Assembly (NCBI GenBank): GCA_030220185.1
Contig: JASPKZ010003424.1
Coordinates: 1,116,001-1,180,000 of the forward strand
DNA: 64,000 nt
Direction of reading: 5' to 3'
Source: Diploptera punctata
Lineage: Eukaryota; Arthropoda; Insecta; Blattodea; Blaberidae
Notes under the pieces: generated by a model
Seen by the model: the letters and a program-made list of their open reading frames with translations, nothing else
Databases searched by the model: none
Told to the model about the DNA's origin: nothing
In this document: piece after piece, positions 11,340 through 21,930 of the stretch
Position numbering within the stretch: the stretch's first letter is position 1
Layout: each line of letters opens with the position of its first letter
Program-made: the position numbers and the translations under genes

Positions 11340-11340
11340 A

Positions 11341-11355
11341 ACAAACTAATTTTAA
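11341..11355. repeat. Target-site duplication of RTE1 (5' side)
   Basis: Identical to 8654-8668. Confidence 0.9.
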
Positions 11356-11389
11356 ATATTAATTAATTATATTTTAGTTGATATATATA

Positions 11390-11712
11390 TATCCATCCAT
11401 AGTAATTCTGCCCGAAGGCAGGTCTTTCACTACAATCATAGCATTTTCATGGTATACTTTGCACCTTTACTAGGGAATTATAGGCGTGGTAGCTTCCCGC
11501 TGCTTTCCACACCGATGAAGGATGATAATAATGATAAGAATGGCCGGATGATTTTCGGGAACCATTGAGCCCTAAGCGTCCTGGCATTTGTCTTACAGGT
11601 GAGGAAAAACCCGAAAAATAAACCTCACCCAGGAGCCTGTCCCGACCAGGAATCGGACGCGGGCCCGCTGCGTGACGAGGCAGCACGCTACCTCGAGACC
11701 ACAGCGGTGGAC

Positions 11713-11716
<4 letters not shown>
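11390..11716 (-). mobile_element. SINE-1 tRNA-derived SINE
   Basis: On the minus strand the head reads 'ccgctgtggtctcgaggtag' (box A-like), a GCTGC...GCAGC-type anticodon stem, and a box B-like 'gtccgattcctgg'. The body has 'gtaagacaaatgccagg' and the tail 'tactatggatggatatat'. It leads into a (TA)n tract at both ends. Other copies: 11752, 13672, 17505, 24218, and a divergent one at 46378. Confidence 0.9.

Positions 11717-11751
<35 letters not shown>
11715..11751. repeat. (TA)n microsatellite between inverted SINE-1 copies
   Basis: Pure TA run separating two head-to-head SINE-1 copies. Confidence 0.95.
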
Positions 11752-11755
<4 letters not shown>

Positions 11756-12018
11756 TCCCGGTCGGGGAAGTTTTTCTGGGTGAGGTTTTTATCGGGGTTT
11801 TTCCTCACCTGTAAGACAAATGTCAGGAAAACTCTAAGGCCCAAACGGTCCCCAAAATCATATGGCCATCATCATCATTATCATTATCATCATCATTCTT
11901 CATCGGTGTGAAAAACAACGGGAAGCTACCGCACCTACAATTCCCTAGTATAGCTACAACCATAGCATGAAAATGCTATGATTGCAGTGAAGGACCTGCC
12001 TTCGGGCAGAATTACTAT

Positions 12019-12020
<2 letters not shown>
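11752..12020 (+). mobile_element. SINE-1, head partly missing
   Basis: Starts at box B (cgattcccggtcggg) and runs through the full body to 'attactatggatatata'. It lies inverted against 11390-11716, so the pair can fold into a long hairpin. Confidence 0.9.

Positions 12021-12052
<32 letters not shown>
12021..12052. repeat. (TA)n tail of SINE-1
   Basis: Pure TA tract continuous with the SINE-1 3' end. Confidence 0.95.
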
Positions 12053-12057
<5 letters not shown>

Positions 12058-12259
12058 ATATTATTCTGAAGAGGTAGATTATAAACTAACAGATTATGTC
12101 CATTTTTGTTATCATTACGTAGTACAGATAAATTTAATTCAAACCCCAGTCTCAATTTCACGCAGTTGAAATAGCGTATATTCCACATGTTCACCCTTGA
12201 TATAATCAACACAAATAAAATACTGAGGTATTTGAACTTAATAGACCAACATTTAAGGT

Positions 12260-12772
12260 ATTTCCTTATTGTGCAATAGATTACGTAAAATGATTAATAC
12301 ATTTACCATATTTAGATCGTATTTGCAAATTTATATATTACGAACTGTTTACATACCTCTGGTTCAATCGATAATCCAGTACAGAATGTTAGCTTTGGGG
12401 TGGAATTGCAAATTATATCCTTTCTCCTCTAACATTATTACAAAGCTAATTGTAAAACATTGTTTGAACAAATCTATACTTTACCCTACAAAATTAATGT
12501 ATCTTAAATTTTGCGCGCCAAATATTGAACTAACTGTTAAGCATATATTGCTTGCTATTTCCATAAAATTGAAAACAAATTTAAATAGGATAATCGAAGT
12601 TTTACAACACCAGATAAGATACTATTTCTGTACCTAAATTCTACACAACTGTTGAATCTAAACATAGTAGATATCTAGGACCCAAATTATACATTGGATT
12701 AATTAGATCCAATACAGAGGTAAACAAACTAAACACAGATAGATCGAACAAGGCAGTTAAATCAATTGTTTA
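12260..12772 (+). pseudogene. Non-LTR retrotransposon RT C-terminal relic (CR1/Jockey-like)
   Basis: Open from 12269 to 12637. It reads ILRTVYIPLVQSIIQYRMLALGW, then LIVKHCLNKSILYPT and further C-terminal blocks; the 'LRxxYxxLVQSIIxYGxxxWG' pattern lies after the catalytic region in CR1/Jockey-superfamily RTs. In another frame (12637-12769) it continues with SRYLGPKLYIGLI, matching the usual terminal YLGPxxYNxL block, so one frameshift separates them. No catalytic residues are present. The family is distinct from RTE1, RT2 and RT3. Exact clade uncertain. Confidence 0.75.
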
Positions 12773-12942
12773 AATATATAGTAACCTTTTTGGTTTATAT
12801 TATTATTTAATTATGTCATTGAGTTTGGTATTAATCTATTACACACATATATTGTTTTTTTATATATATCATTCTCTTTTGCGTAATTTTTTTCCGTGTC
12901 AGAGTACGTTTTATATTTGAAATTTTCTTCTAAATTTGTTTT

Positions 12943-13497
12943 GCTGTATATTGTTACCTTCCTCAGTTAGGTATCAATATATTATATAACGTGTTGTTTA
13001 TATATTTCTCATTTGCATTAATTATTATTTGTGAGTTAGAGAGTGTTTTGTATTTTGAAATTTTCTTCTAAATTTGTTTTGCTGTATATTGTTACCTCCC
13101 TCAGTTAGGTATCAATATATTATATAACGTGTTGTTTATATATTTCTCATTTGCATTAATTATTATTTGTGAGTTAGAGAGTGTTTTGTATTTTGAAATT
13201 TTCTTCTAAATTTGTTTTGCTGTATATTGTTACCTTCCTCAGTTAGGTATCAATATATTATATAACGTGTTGTTTATATATTTCTCATTTGCATTAATTA
13301 TTATTTGTGAGTTAGAGAGTGTTTTGTATTTTGAAATTTTCTTCTAAATTTGTTTTGCTGTATATTGTTACCTTCCTCAGTTAGGTATCAATATATTATA
13401 TAACGTGTTGTTTATATATTTCTCATTTGCATTAATTATTATTTGTGAGTTAGAGAGTGTTTTGTATTTTGAAATTTTCTTCTAAATTTGTTTTGTT
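12943..13497 (+). repeat. 138-bp tandem repeat, about four units
   Basis: The anchor 'gctgtatattgttacc' recurs at 12943, 13081, 13219 and 13357, exactly 138 bases apart, with almost no divergence. A diverged half unit precedes it (about 12890-12942). It lies just after the RT relic at 12260-12772, so it is probably a 3'-UTR repeat of that element. Confidence 0.95.
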
Positions 13498-13635
13498 TTA
13501 TATTATTTTCTATTTTTTTAATCCCTCCTTAAGTTTCATATTATTGATTTCTATATTGTTTTGTTTATTTTATTCTCCCTTGTATTAATTGTATTTATTT
13601 TTTATGTCTCAGAATTATGTCTTGAAACTGGCTCC

Positions 13636-13636
<1 letters not shown>

Positions 13637-13670
<34 letters not shown>
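13637..13670. repeat. (TA)n tail of SINE-1
   Basis: TA tract immediately before the inverted SINE-1 end. Confidence 0.95.
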
Positions 13671-13672
<2 letters not shown>

Positions 13673-13997
13673 ATCCATAGTAATTGTGTCCGAAGGCAGG
13701 CCCTTCACTGCAATCATAGCATTTTCATGCTATGATTGCAGCTTTACTAGGGAATTGTGTAGGTGTGGTAGCTTCCCGTTGCTTTCCACACCGGTGAAGG
13801 ATGATGATAATGATAAGGATGATGGCCATATGATTTCGGGGATCGTTTGGGCCTTAAAGTTTTCCTGGCATTTGTCTTACAGGTGAGGAAAAACCCCGAT
13901 AAAAACCTCACCCAGAAAAACTGCCCCGACCGGGGATCGAACCCGGGCCCGCTGCGTGACAAGGCAGCACGCTACCTCGAGACCACAGCGATGGACA
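13671..13997 (-). mobile_element. SINE-1, near full length
   Basis: Complete head with 'ccgggttcgatccccggtcg' (box B) at 13925-13950 on the minus strand, full body and tail. A perfect 15-base-pair hairpin lies at 13708-13741, CTGCAATCATAGCAT and its complement around TTTC. Confidence 0.92.
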
Positions 13998-14414
13998 TAT
14001 TTTTGTTTTCCATCTCCCTTTAACTAAAACTTCGTAATGTATTCTATATGTAGACCTTATTATTTCTGTACTTAAAAATGTTTGGTTAAAGAAAATTTAC
14101 AACTCTTAAAAGTTACACTTCTAAAATATTAGCGGAGACATATTAAAATATTAAAACATTACTGCTGATAATATAATTCTAATAAACTCTTTACAAGTCA
14201 TACACATATGATACCATAAACAAAGATTCAGTGTTATCAAACTTCGTAAATATTAATAAGTATTTAATTATTTTCAACTGTTGTTTTAATTTCAAAAAAG
14301 CTATTAAGTTTATTGTCATCCTTGCTTTTCCGACGATCAATAAATGTCCTGAGATTCGTGAACTATCGACTTAGCGAACCAGCAAGAAGTGATAAATAAT
14401 CGAACCTCTCTAGA

Positions 14415-14530
14415 GCAGGGCACTCGATCTTACAGTGACATGACCTGTCGGGAGAGGATGTTTAAACTTTTGGATTACATACATACTTTTTTGACTTGAG
14501 AAGGTCATGGAGGGCCTCCCTGAGGGATCA
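14415..14530. repeat. Dispersed repeat shared with 54205-54320
   Basis: Shares 'agtgacatgacctgtcggga' and following blocks with the other locus. Nature unknown. Confidence 0.5.
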
Positions 14531-14889
14531 TCTTAAAACGAGTCACTCCTCCTTAATACGCTGAAGTAAAAATAGCAGTTAAGATGAATTATTTTTTTCT
14601 TATTCCTTTTTATAAGATCATTAAAAAAACAATTTTATTGTTTTTTAATCATCATTTTTTAAAAGTCTAAAATGAGTCTGACATAATAATGTTGACTAAT
14701 CCTTATTCTCAAGAGTCTTCAGTTTTACTTACTTCATGTTCGCATAACATAGCCTATGTAGTCTGGTTACCATAAGTAAGGAATGTAGAAATAGATATAG
14801 AAATTATGTTTAATTCATGTTAAAAAAGTAGATAATCTTAAAAGCATAGCATGATGAATAAAATATTAAAAAAATTAAAAAGTCTTTCT

Positions 14890-15005
14890 ATTGTGATCTA
14901 GGGTAAGGTCGTTGCATCGCCACAGGAGATCTGGGTTCGATCCTCGGTCGGGACAGCTTCCGTGACGAGTTTTTCTCCGGGTCTTTCCCAACAGGAAATA
15001 TTGTT
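14890..15005 (+). mobile_element. SINE-8 tRNA-derived head
   Basis: 'ggtaaggtcgttgcatcg' (box A region) and 'tgggttcgatcctcggtcgg' (box B) form a tRNA-like promoter head. It resembles SINE-1 after box B, so it may be a divergent relative. Confidence 0.55.
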
Positions 15006-15039
15006 TAATGAATTTCTCCTTTAAAATATAATAATACTA

Positions 15040-15230
15040 GCTGGCCCGGCGAATGTCTTATCGCCTTTAAATATTTTTACGTTAATTTTTCCGATGTTTT
15101 AATAGTTATCTGCTATTCGGGGCGGAAACAAATCCAACAAATCAAAGATCATAAAAATCGGTCCAGCCGTTCGTGAGTTATAAATAGTGTAACTAATCCA
15201 ACTTTGTTATATATATAGAAGTCCCGGCCA
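15040..15230 (+). mobile_element. RTE/SINE-type 3'-tail relic
   Basis: Contains 'ctagctggcccggcgaatg' and 'aaaatcggtccagccgttcg', the wording typical of widely dispersed arthropod LINE/SINE 3' ends, and stops at a short TA run. A comparable tail (attaaaatcggtttagtaat) is at 16200-16285. Confidence 0.55.
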
Positions 15231-15251
15231 CGCGTTCCTGTGCCTAAGCCT

Positions 15252-15889
15252 TAGGCGCTAAGGTATACGTAAAATTATGTTGTAGTAAACTAAGTGAGAA
15301 ATCTAAATCAGAAAGGTTTTGTTTTACACAATTTTTTAGTTCTGGTACGTTAACTACACCCGGTATAAATATGGGTGGTGGTTTATGTGGAAGTGGTTTT
15401 GTTGATTGAGATTAATTTTATGTTGTCTGCATTCTCAGTATCATCCATAAGTGTATCATAAGGATTATATATATTTATTGATGGAATATTTTGAGGAGGC
15501 TTGCTGATTTCATTATACTTTCGTTTTTTTTTTCTACGAACTTGTTGGCAGTTTGGATTCTCATCATCATCGAGAAGTCTCTGTATAGTAATATGATCTT
15601 GTGATATATTATAGTCATCTTGTTTTTCCTTTAATTGAGGCATGGAGATTGTTTCTGTAATATTAGCCATATTATTATAACAAACAGACTTACTTCCAGT
15701 TCTGTTATTCCGTTCCTTAGGACCTTCATATGTTTTTAAATTGACATTCTTCTCAAATGCAAGATTTATGTCACATAGGCCTATACCAATTTGCGGAAAT
15801 TCACTTGATATCTTATCATTCATGGTCTCTAGAACTGATTCGCCATATTGTCCAGTTAAATTTAAATTAAGTTGCTGTCTTTCAACCAA
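15252..15889 (-). pseudogene. Jockey-type retrotransposon ORF1 (gag-like) relic
   Basis: A 168-codon open frame (15383-15889) rich in Asn, Lys and Gln ends at a stop. Shifting by one base continues to KPPPIFIPGVVNVPELKNC and then a stop near 15252. The PPPIFIxGVxNxxxL motif is characteristic of the nucleic-acid-binding ORF1 of Jockey-clade LINEs, just before the zinc-knuckle region, which is absent here. ORF1 coats element RNA in the known families. I infer a frameshifted, 3'-truncated relic. The N-terminal 150 residues have no motif I recognise, as is usual for this poorly conserved region. Confidence 0.55.
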
Positions 15890-15959
15890 ATTACTTAAAA
15901 CTAATACTTACACACGAAATTAATATTATCAATATATTGAAAATAAAATAAACACTGAA

Positions 15960-16290
15960 CACACTTAAATTATGAAATTGCAATTCAATTGAAATTCGCG
16001 GTTGCAACAGAAAGCACAGCCACCTGGTTAAATAATGAACCAATTACCTTACACCGTCATCTGTTAGAATCGTATGGAACTCACAGATAATTATAAGTCT
16101 TTGTTAAATAATAAACAAATAATTTGCAATAAAAATAATGCGACTATAAATTTAGTTATAAACAACCGTTGGTCTCAAGTTGGATCAAACAGCACACAGT
16201 GTGCAAAATTTTATTAAAATCGGTTTAGTAATTTAGGATTCCATCGCGGACAAACAACGTGACACGTAATTTTTATGTAGGCCTATTAAG
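15960..16290 (+). mobile_element. LINE/SINE-type tail relic
   Basis: 'gttggtctcaagttggatca', then 'gtgcaaaattttattaaaat' and 'catcgcggacaaacaacgtg', resembling dispersed RTE-type 3' ends of insects from memory. Not searched. Confidence 0.4.
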
Positions 16291-16860
16291 ATTTCAGAAT
16301 AACTTGGTAGCCAATAAACAATCGTAAAGACCAATCTAATGTTGTTAGTGTGTTTACAAATTATTATTTTCGGAAAAAAAATACATAGAGCAAGGTACAT
16401 TAAATCAGCAGAACAACATAGAAGGAAGATATATTATACGGAAATGTTTGAGAAGTTTAATAAAATGAACTGAGGGGGAGGGAAGTGCACGTCGAGAAAA
16501 TAAATCTGAATGAGATTGGAAAGAAAACCTTTTCTATTTTCTACATGCAACATTTTCTTTCTTTTTAACTTCCTGAGAATTGAAACCGCTTTAATCAAAA
16601 TGAACAATATCCTTGTTTTGCTAGAAGGCATGTTAAGATTTTTTACATTAAATTACATACGGTATACATATTCACCGAAGCCGAAAATCCAGAGGTACAT
16701 AAAAAGAAAGGACTAATATTAATTTTAAATATTAAAAATATTTCTTCATGCATAAAGTAAAAAGAAAAAACTACAAATTACATTACAATTTTTCGTTATG
16801 AAAAATGTAAACGATATGTTAGTGATGCTCACCCTTTTTATTCCAGGGACTCACCTTGAA
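16291..16860. other. AT-rich sequence, no feature recognised
   Basis: Only short chance frames. Confidence 0.5.
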
Positions 16861-16869
16861 GGGTATTAA

Positions 16870-16978
16870 ACTTCACCCTAACCATAAGTTAATATCTAGT
16901 GCGTTTTGATCACAGATAAAACCGTAATGGTTGAGTTGAAAACAAGGCCTTATGGCCTTAACTCTGCCAGCTATAATA

Positions 16979-17014
<36 letters not shown>

Positions 17015-17078
17015 GTGTTATTATTATTGCTATTATTATTATTATCATTATCATCATCATCATTAAATACTGTGTGGA
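16870..17078 (+). mobile_element. CR1/L2-like LINE tail with (ATT)n
   Basis: 'aaggccttatggccttaact' at about 16944-16965 is the family terminus also seen at 62050-62075 (minus strand). It is followed by a degenerate ATT microsatellite (16978-17070). Confidence 0.6.
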
Positions 17079-17104
17079 ATTAGGAACTACATAATCTAAG
17101 CGAA

Positions 17105-17490
17105 TTACTCAGCAAGTAGCATTGATGATCCGATTTTGCTGGTTTACGTAATCTCTTTATTTTGTTAATTAAGTCGTAGATTATATATCCTGTTACGTTG
17201 CGAGAAAACAAACGCGTCACCCGCTAGAGTGATATTTAAATTACGGCTTTCAGGACTCCCAATCTTAATGGCCGTATTAAATTGATTTTTTGAGATTACC
17301 TTCCTTGTAGTACTTCAGTGACATGTACCGAGTTTCTTTACGAAAAACAAAAATTTGCGTCCGCTAGAGCTATTTTTAACATTTCATTTTAGGTGAAACA
17401 ACCGCTAATTGAACCATTTTTATGACTAATGTACTTTACCTTACTTTTCTGAATTTATTTTATGTGCCAAATTTCGTTCCGGAAAAATAT
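17105..17490 (+). repeat. Dispersed repeat H, copy 1
   Basis: Matches 18865-19255 in blocks: 'actcagcaagtagcat', 'gctggtttacgtaatc', 'ttaattaagtcgt', 'ccgctagag', 'taccttacttttctgaatt'. About 70% similar by eye. Not coding; family unknown. Confidence 0.65.
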
Positions 17491-17504
17491 ATCGATACAT
17501 TAAG

Positions 17505-17790
17505 AGACTCGAAGTAGCGTGCTGCCTTGTCACGCAGCGGGCCCGGTTTCGATTCCCGGGCGGGACAGGCTCATGGATGAAGTTTTTTCGGGGTTTTTCC
17601 TCACCTGTTAGGCAAATTTCAAGAAACGTATGGCCCAATGATCCCCGAAAATAATCCAGCAATCATCGTCATCACCATCCTTATTATCATATCATCCATC
17701 GTCGGTGTGGAAAGCAACGGGAAGCTACCACGCGTATAATTCCCTAGTAAAGCTGCAAAGCATAGCATGAAAATGCTATGGATGGATATA
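17505..17790 (+). mobile_element. SINE-1
   Basis: Head from 'cgaagtagcgtgctgccttg' through 'gtttcgattcccgggcggg' (box B), body and 'atgctatggatggatatata' tail, which then becomes (CA)n to about 17812. The first bases of the head are missing. Confidence 0.9.
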
Positions 17791-18734
17791 TATACACACA
17801 CACACACACACAGGATGTGGCATAGTTCAGTTTACCAGTGCACATCGTTGCAAGGAAAAATAAAATCAGTTTGGTTGAAAGCAGTAGTGTTTGAGTTTAT
17901 ATTCTGAGCATCCCGTATTCGAACCCAGTTTCAATAAATCTGATTTCTTTCCCTTGCAAACCATGTGCAGTGGTTATGACTTATGCCGCACTCTGTATAG
18001 TTGTAATGGTTACAATAGAAATCTACTAAGTAGGCTCGATTAAGATATGTAATTGTTTTAAAAATATTTTCATGGTAACCTCCTTTTGAATTCGCAAAAA
18101 AAAAAACTGATCGAAATAACGTGATGGTTGGACCTACGCTGGTGTACGTACGGTTCAAGTTAGTCGTATGTGCCCGTGACACGATAGTAGGAAACAATAA
18201 CCTAAGGTGTATCCATTGTTGAATCAAGGTTATTATTAAAAATATTATCTGAAATGCAAATAAATAAAGTTGGAAACTATCAAAACAGAAATAAATGTAT
18301 TTAAATTCAACATTACAATATATTTTTTGTGAGTCCTCTATTGCCCTGGGGGAACTTCACGACAGAACGAACTCCCTCTTGTCATGATCCACCAGTAAGT
18401 CGGGACTCATTCCATAAAATATAGAGAAACATTCTGACACTTAAATGCTATTAATAAGCATAAACGTATGCCAACCGAAATTCACTTTTTAAGGAGATTG
18501 CCCAGACATTCCAATTTTTAAATAGTGGAGCAATTAAGCAAGAAATGTATCGTCACCTTATCGTAAATCTAAGTTGACAAAAATTTCATGAAAGCATAAA
18601 AAGATATTTACAAAATAATAAGCAATGTCAAAAATGTTTTTATGCTGTCTTAAAAAAAAAAAAAGAAATTAGACTTACGAAGTTTTAGAAGTAAGGTGAT
18701 GATATGTTCAAAAGTATATATACATTTTGTTGTT

Positions 18735-18862
18735 TATAATACATTTCAATGGTTTGGACGCGTGCAAAGAATGTCACAGGTTAGAATTCCTAAGCTGGTG
18801 TTTGAATAAAAACCCAGGAGGGAAAAGAAAAAGTCCATCATGCAGGAACTGTGTAAACTAAG
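18735..18862 (+). mobile_element. RT3 LINE 3'-end relic
   Basis: Reads FQWFGRVQRMSQVRIPKLVF, then a KPRREKKK block. This is the RT3 C-terminal 'WFGHVxRMxxxRIPKxVxEWKPxGRRxRG' pattern, with a stop inside it. Confidence 0.65.
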
Positions 18863-18864
18863 GT

Positions 18865-19255
18865 AATTTCTCAGCAAGTCGCATTTTTCTGGCCTCATTT
18901 TGCTAGTTTACGGAATAGATCTTTCTCTTGTTAATTAAATCGTTATTTGTGAGAATAAAGCATGGCGGCCGCTAAAGCTATTTCAAATTTCAGATTTTTG
19001 ATAAACCCTTGCTTCTAATGGTCGGATTTCGCTGATTTTTGGAGATACTTGTTTCGTTGTATTTCAATAGTGCATACCAAGCTCTATTTTGAAAGAACCT
19101 AATATTGCGCCCGGTTGGACAATTTTTAAATGTTCGCTGTAGGTTAATTCACACTCCGAATGGCCCGATTTTTCTGGTTGACGAACTCGACCTTACTTTT
19201 CTTAATTGGTTGCTTGTAGGCCGAGATTGGTTCTGAAAAATGCGGCATATAAAGC
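18865..19255 (+). repeat. Dispersed repeat H, copy 2
   Basis: Partner of 17105-17490, same orientation, 1.4 kb apart. Confidence 0.65.
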
Positions 19256-19619
19256 CTCAGGAGACAAATATAATTTTTGTCATTGTATTTCCGGTGTCTT
19301 AATAGATTGGGTCAATGAAGATTTGTAAAAAAATATTTTCATTAGAACAACCTCAATAGCTTCATTCTTCGGTATTCGTTAAAAAAGTAAGACCGAGAAA
19401 AACATGGATAGGAGGTTTTCTGATATCATGCAGAATGAAGTATTATAGTCTACCCAGCAAAAGAAACACAGTTGAAAACAAATGAACGGGTAATCCCCTA
19501 TGCACATGACTGCTGCAGTTATGGCGGTTCGTGTATGGCCAAAGCACAGTAAAGGGGAAGCGAAAAAATAGATCATGTATACGATTAATATAATTACGTA
19601 TTTGAAGCTATTTATGCTA

Positions 19620-19815
19620 ATTATGGAGGGACTTTATGCCGTGGGTCCCGAGTCTGAAGAGTTTCAGGCTCGTAAAATATCCTTAAGCCTGAATAAAGAA
19701 GCCTCTAATCAAAACGTACCGACATCATCGTCATAGAAATAATATCTTAGTTGCCTGTTAAATGTCTCATTGGGTCGGTGTGTTGACTGCGTACCATCCA
19801 CGACATCTACAAGCA
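19620..19815 (+). mobile_element. SINE-2, 5'-truncated
   Basis: Body from 'atgccgtgggtcccgagtct' through 'aagcctgaataaagaagcct' to 'ttgactgcgtaccatccacg'; the tRNA head is missing. The end closely matches the minus-strand copy at 51745-51900. Confidence 0.75.
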
Positions 19816-20460
19816 AATAAGGTAACTACAAAATTAACTTCGTCTAGTAGTTCCTTATAAACGAGAAGCTATTGCTCAACAATAGGCTACGCCATTGTAG
19901 ATGTAGATAGAAAGTTGATCAGAATACAATGTACACCTACATGTTTCTTCGAAGGTCGGAGAGTAACTAAAAATTCGCATTTGTTTGGAACTGATCGATT
20001 CTCGAGAGGAAGTTGCATGCCAATTACAAATATGGCGACTGTCGAATAGTTTATGGTAACTGAACTCGGTGATAAAGTTCGTGATCAAAATTATATTTTA
20101 TATTATATACTTATTTTAATTATAAATTTATAATCTGATTCGTTTTCGGCACACCATTGTATGTGTTAATACAACCTTCAACATTGAAAACTAAAAATTA
20201 AGACGATTGTTGTGCATTAATTTATCGGCTTATAACAAATGGCTGACGGAGGTCGTATGTACTTATACACGTGCTGCGCGGAGTAATACATTCGGAAGTT
20301 AAATGTCAAAGTGTGTTTCTTAGGCTGGACAGACAATAGAAGACCTGGATTGGATGGATAGAGAAGAGTTGAAAAAGAAAGTAAAATCGAAGTAATTTTG
20401 GGTACAGCAAGATTCATATTGCATTATAGAACAATAAATATTTAAAAAATCAAAATTTTA
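19816..20460. other. No feature recognised
   Basis: No gene or repeat identified on either strand. Confidence 0.45.
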
Positions 20461-20464
20461 TTAT

Positions 20465-21058
20465 ACTAACTCTCTGACACTATCAAACCGGTAGGTTCTT
20501 GGCCGCGCGGACATAAGCTTTCCATGAATCCGTATTCTGAGCTAATGTTTTCCAATCATTCCCTGTATAATCTACTTCCCTCAAATCTTGGTTCATCTTA
20601 TTCTCCCACCTCAATCTTGGCCTACCAACTGTGCCTTTTCCTACAAGAAGCTTCCATGCATATATTTCATTCCCCATTCGTGTCACAAGACTTAAATATT
20701 CTTTTTTTTATATCTTGCTTCCTATAAAGATCATGTAGTTAACTATTATGTATCTCCATTCACCTGTTTGTTCATCTCTCTTTGGTCCAAAAATTGTCCT
20801 AAGAACTTTATTCTCAAATACTCGTAATCTTCTTTCTTCCCTTAAAGTAAGAGTCCGTGTTTCGCATCCATATAATATAACTGGTAGAATAATAGTTTTA
20901 TATGTATTCAGTTTAACGATTTTTGAAAGGTTTTGGGACGTCAAGAGTCCCTGTAATGCATAATAACATGCTTTTCCAGAATTGAGCCATGGGGTTTAAT
21001 TTCTTTGTGCGTCTCATTCCTATTCGTGATAATTGTTCCTAGGTATTTGAAAATTTTG
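20465..21058 (-). mobile_element. RTE1 3' relic
   Basis: On the minus strand it reads LPVILYGCETRTLTLREERR, FENKVLRTIFGPKRDEQTGE, a deleted stretch, VGRPRLRWENKMNQDLREVD and the family terminus. Several in/dels, but about 85% similar to the 8669-11340 copy by eye, so moderately young. Confidence 0.92.
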
Positions 21059-21840
21059 ATGCACAGACTTCCAAATTATTTATCGGGTCAGGTATATTAC
21101 TGTTAATATAATTAAAGATTCTCCAGCAGATAACACCGTGACCTGTAAGATTTGAGTAGCTGCGTTGTAATTAGGGTATCAGGAGAAGTAAATAGTGATG
21201 AAATTATTTTCTATCCAAAATTAACCACTTGATAAGCCTCGTTATAATAGAAACTTGGGTGACAATAATGAGAAAGTCGGTAGGAGATTGTTTTCAAGAA
21301 GAACAAGAAGTAATCTATATGAAGGTCAAGGTCACGCTGGGGTTGATAGAGGTCGGGCGCGCGGGCAGTTGGAATCCGGACGATCAATGCTAGGGCACAT
21401 CAGGTGGTTACTACGATCACACCCCGCATCGCATCACCCGGATTTCTTATTTATTTATGTTCGCCAGTTTTCCTTTATCGGAATTTGTTTTTTTAGCTCT
21501 GTATAACGATTTTCAAGCAAAGAATAGTTTAGAAAACAGAGAGAATAAGAGAATTCCAGTTCAAGTATTGTTGCCTCACTCTGATGGTTAACCGTTTATA
21601 TAAAAGCGGGTGCCGCGCGGCAATGCTTGACATGCGGTGTTGACACCTTTCTCATAGCGCTATGGGTGTTTATTACACAAGGACAGAAGCCATTGATTAT
21701 TTATGTTATTATTTAAATTGGTATTGTTTAAGTTTTAAAATTAAAACTATAATTATATAGCCACGTATTTATTTATTAAATTCAAACATTATATAGCTTG
21801 TAGGTATACTTGAATTTAATATCCATATAAAATCATGCTG
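21059..21840. other. No feature recognised
   Basis: A slightly GC-richer patch at 21330-21430 has an 83-codon frame (21255-21506) without recognisable motif. No repeat end seen. Confidence 0.4.
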
Positions 21841-21841
21841 A

Positions 21842-21842
21842 A

Positions 21843-21926
<84 letters not shown>
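21842..21926. repeat. (AAT)n fused to (ATT)n, palindromic microsatellite
   Basis: About 30 bases of AAT switch directly to about 55 bases of ATT, so the two halves are complementary and can form a hairpin. Confidence 0.95.

Positions 21927-21930
<4 letters not shown>

Larger units (their letters stand above)
8669..11340 (-). mobile_element. RTE1: 5'-truncated RTE-clade-like non-LTR retrotransposon
   Basis: Best preserved element in the window (2,672 bp). On the minus strand it encodes the end of an APE-type endonuclease, a complete RT core and the C-terminal region, then stops at 8695 and ends in a (GTAA)n tail. It is flanked by a perfect 15-base direct repeat, ACAAACTAATTTTAA, at 8654-8668 and 11341-11355. 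This is the target-site duplication expected of target-primed reverse transcription (established LINE mechanism). The 5' end, including the first part of the endonuclease, is missing, so the copy was dead on arrival. RTE-clade placement rests on the endonuclease style and short-repeat tail and is inference. Confidence 0.95.

Noticed and set aside
11447..11911. Frames with 'RESIYIYIYIY' or 'PDQESDAGPLRDEAARY' type peptides
   Set aside because: Chance translation of SINE-1 heads and TA tracts. Similar spurious peptides recur at every SINE-1 copy.
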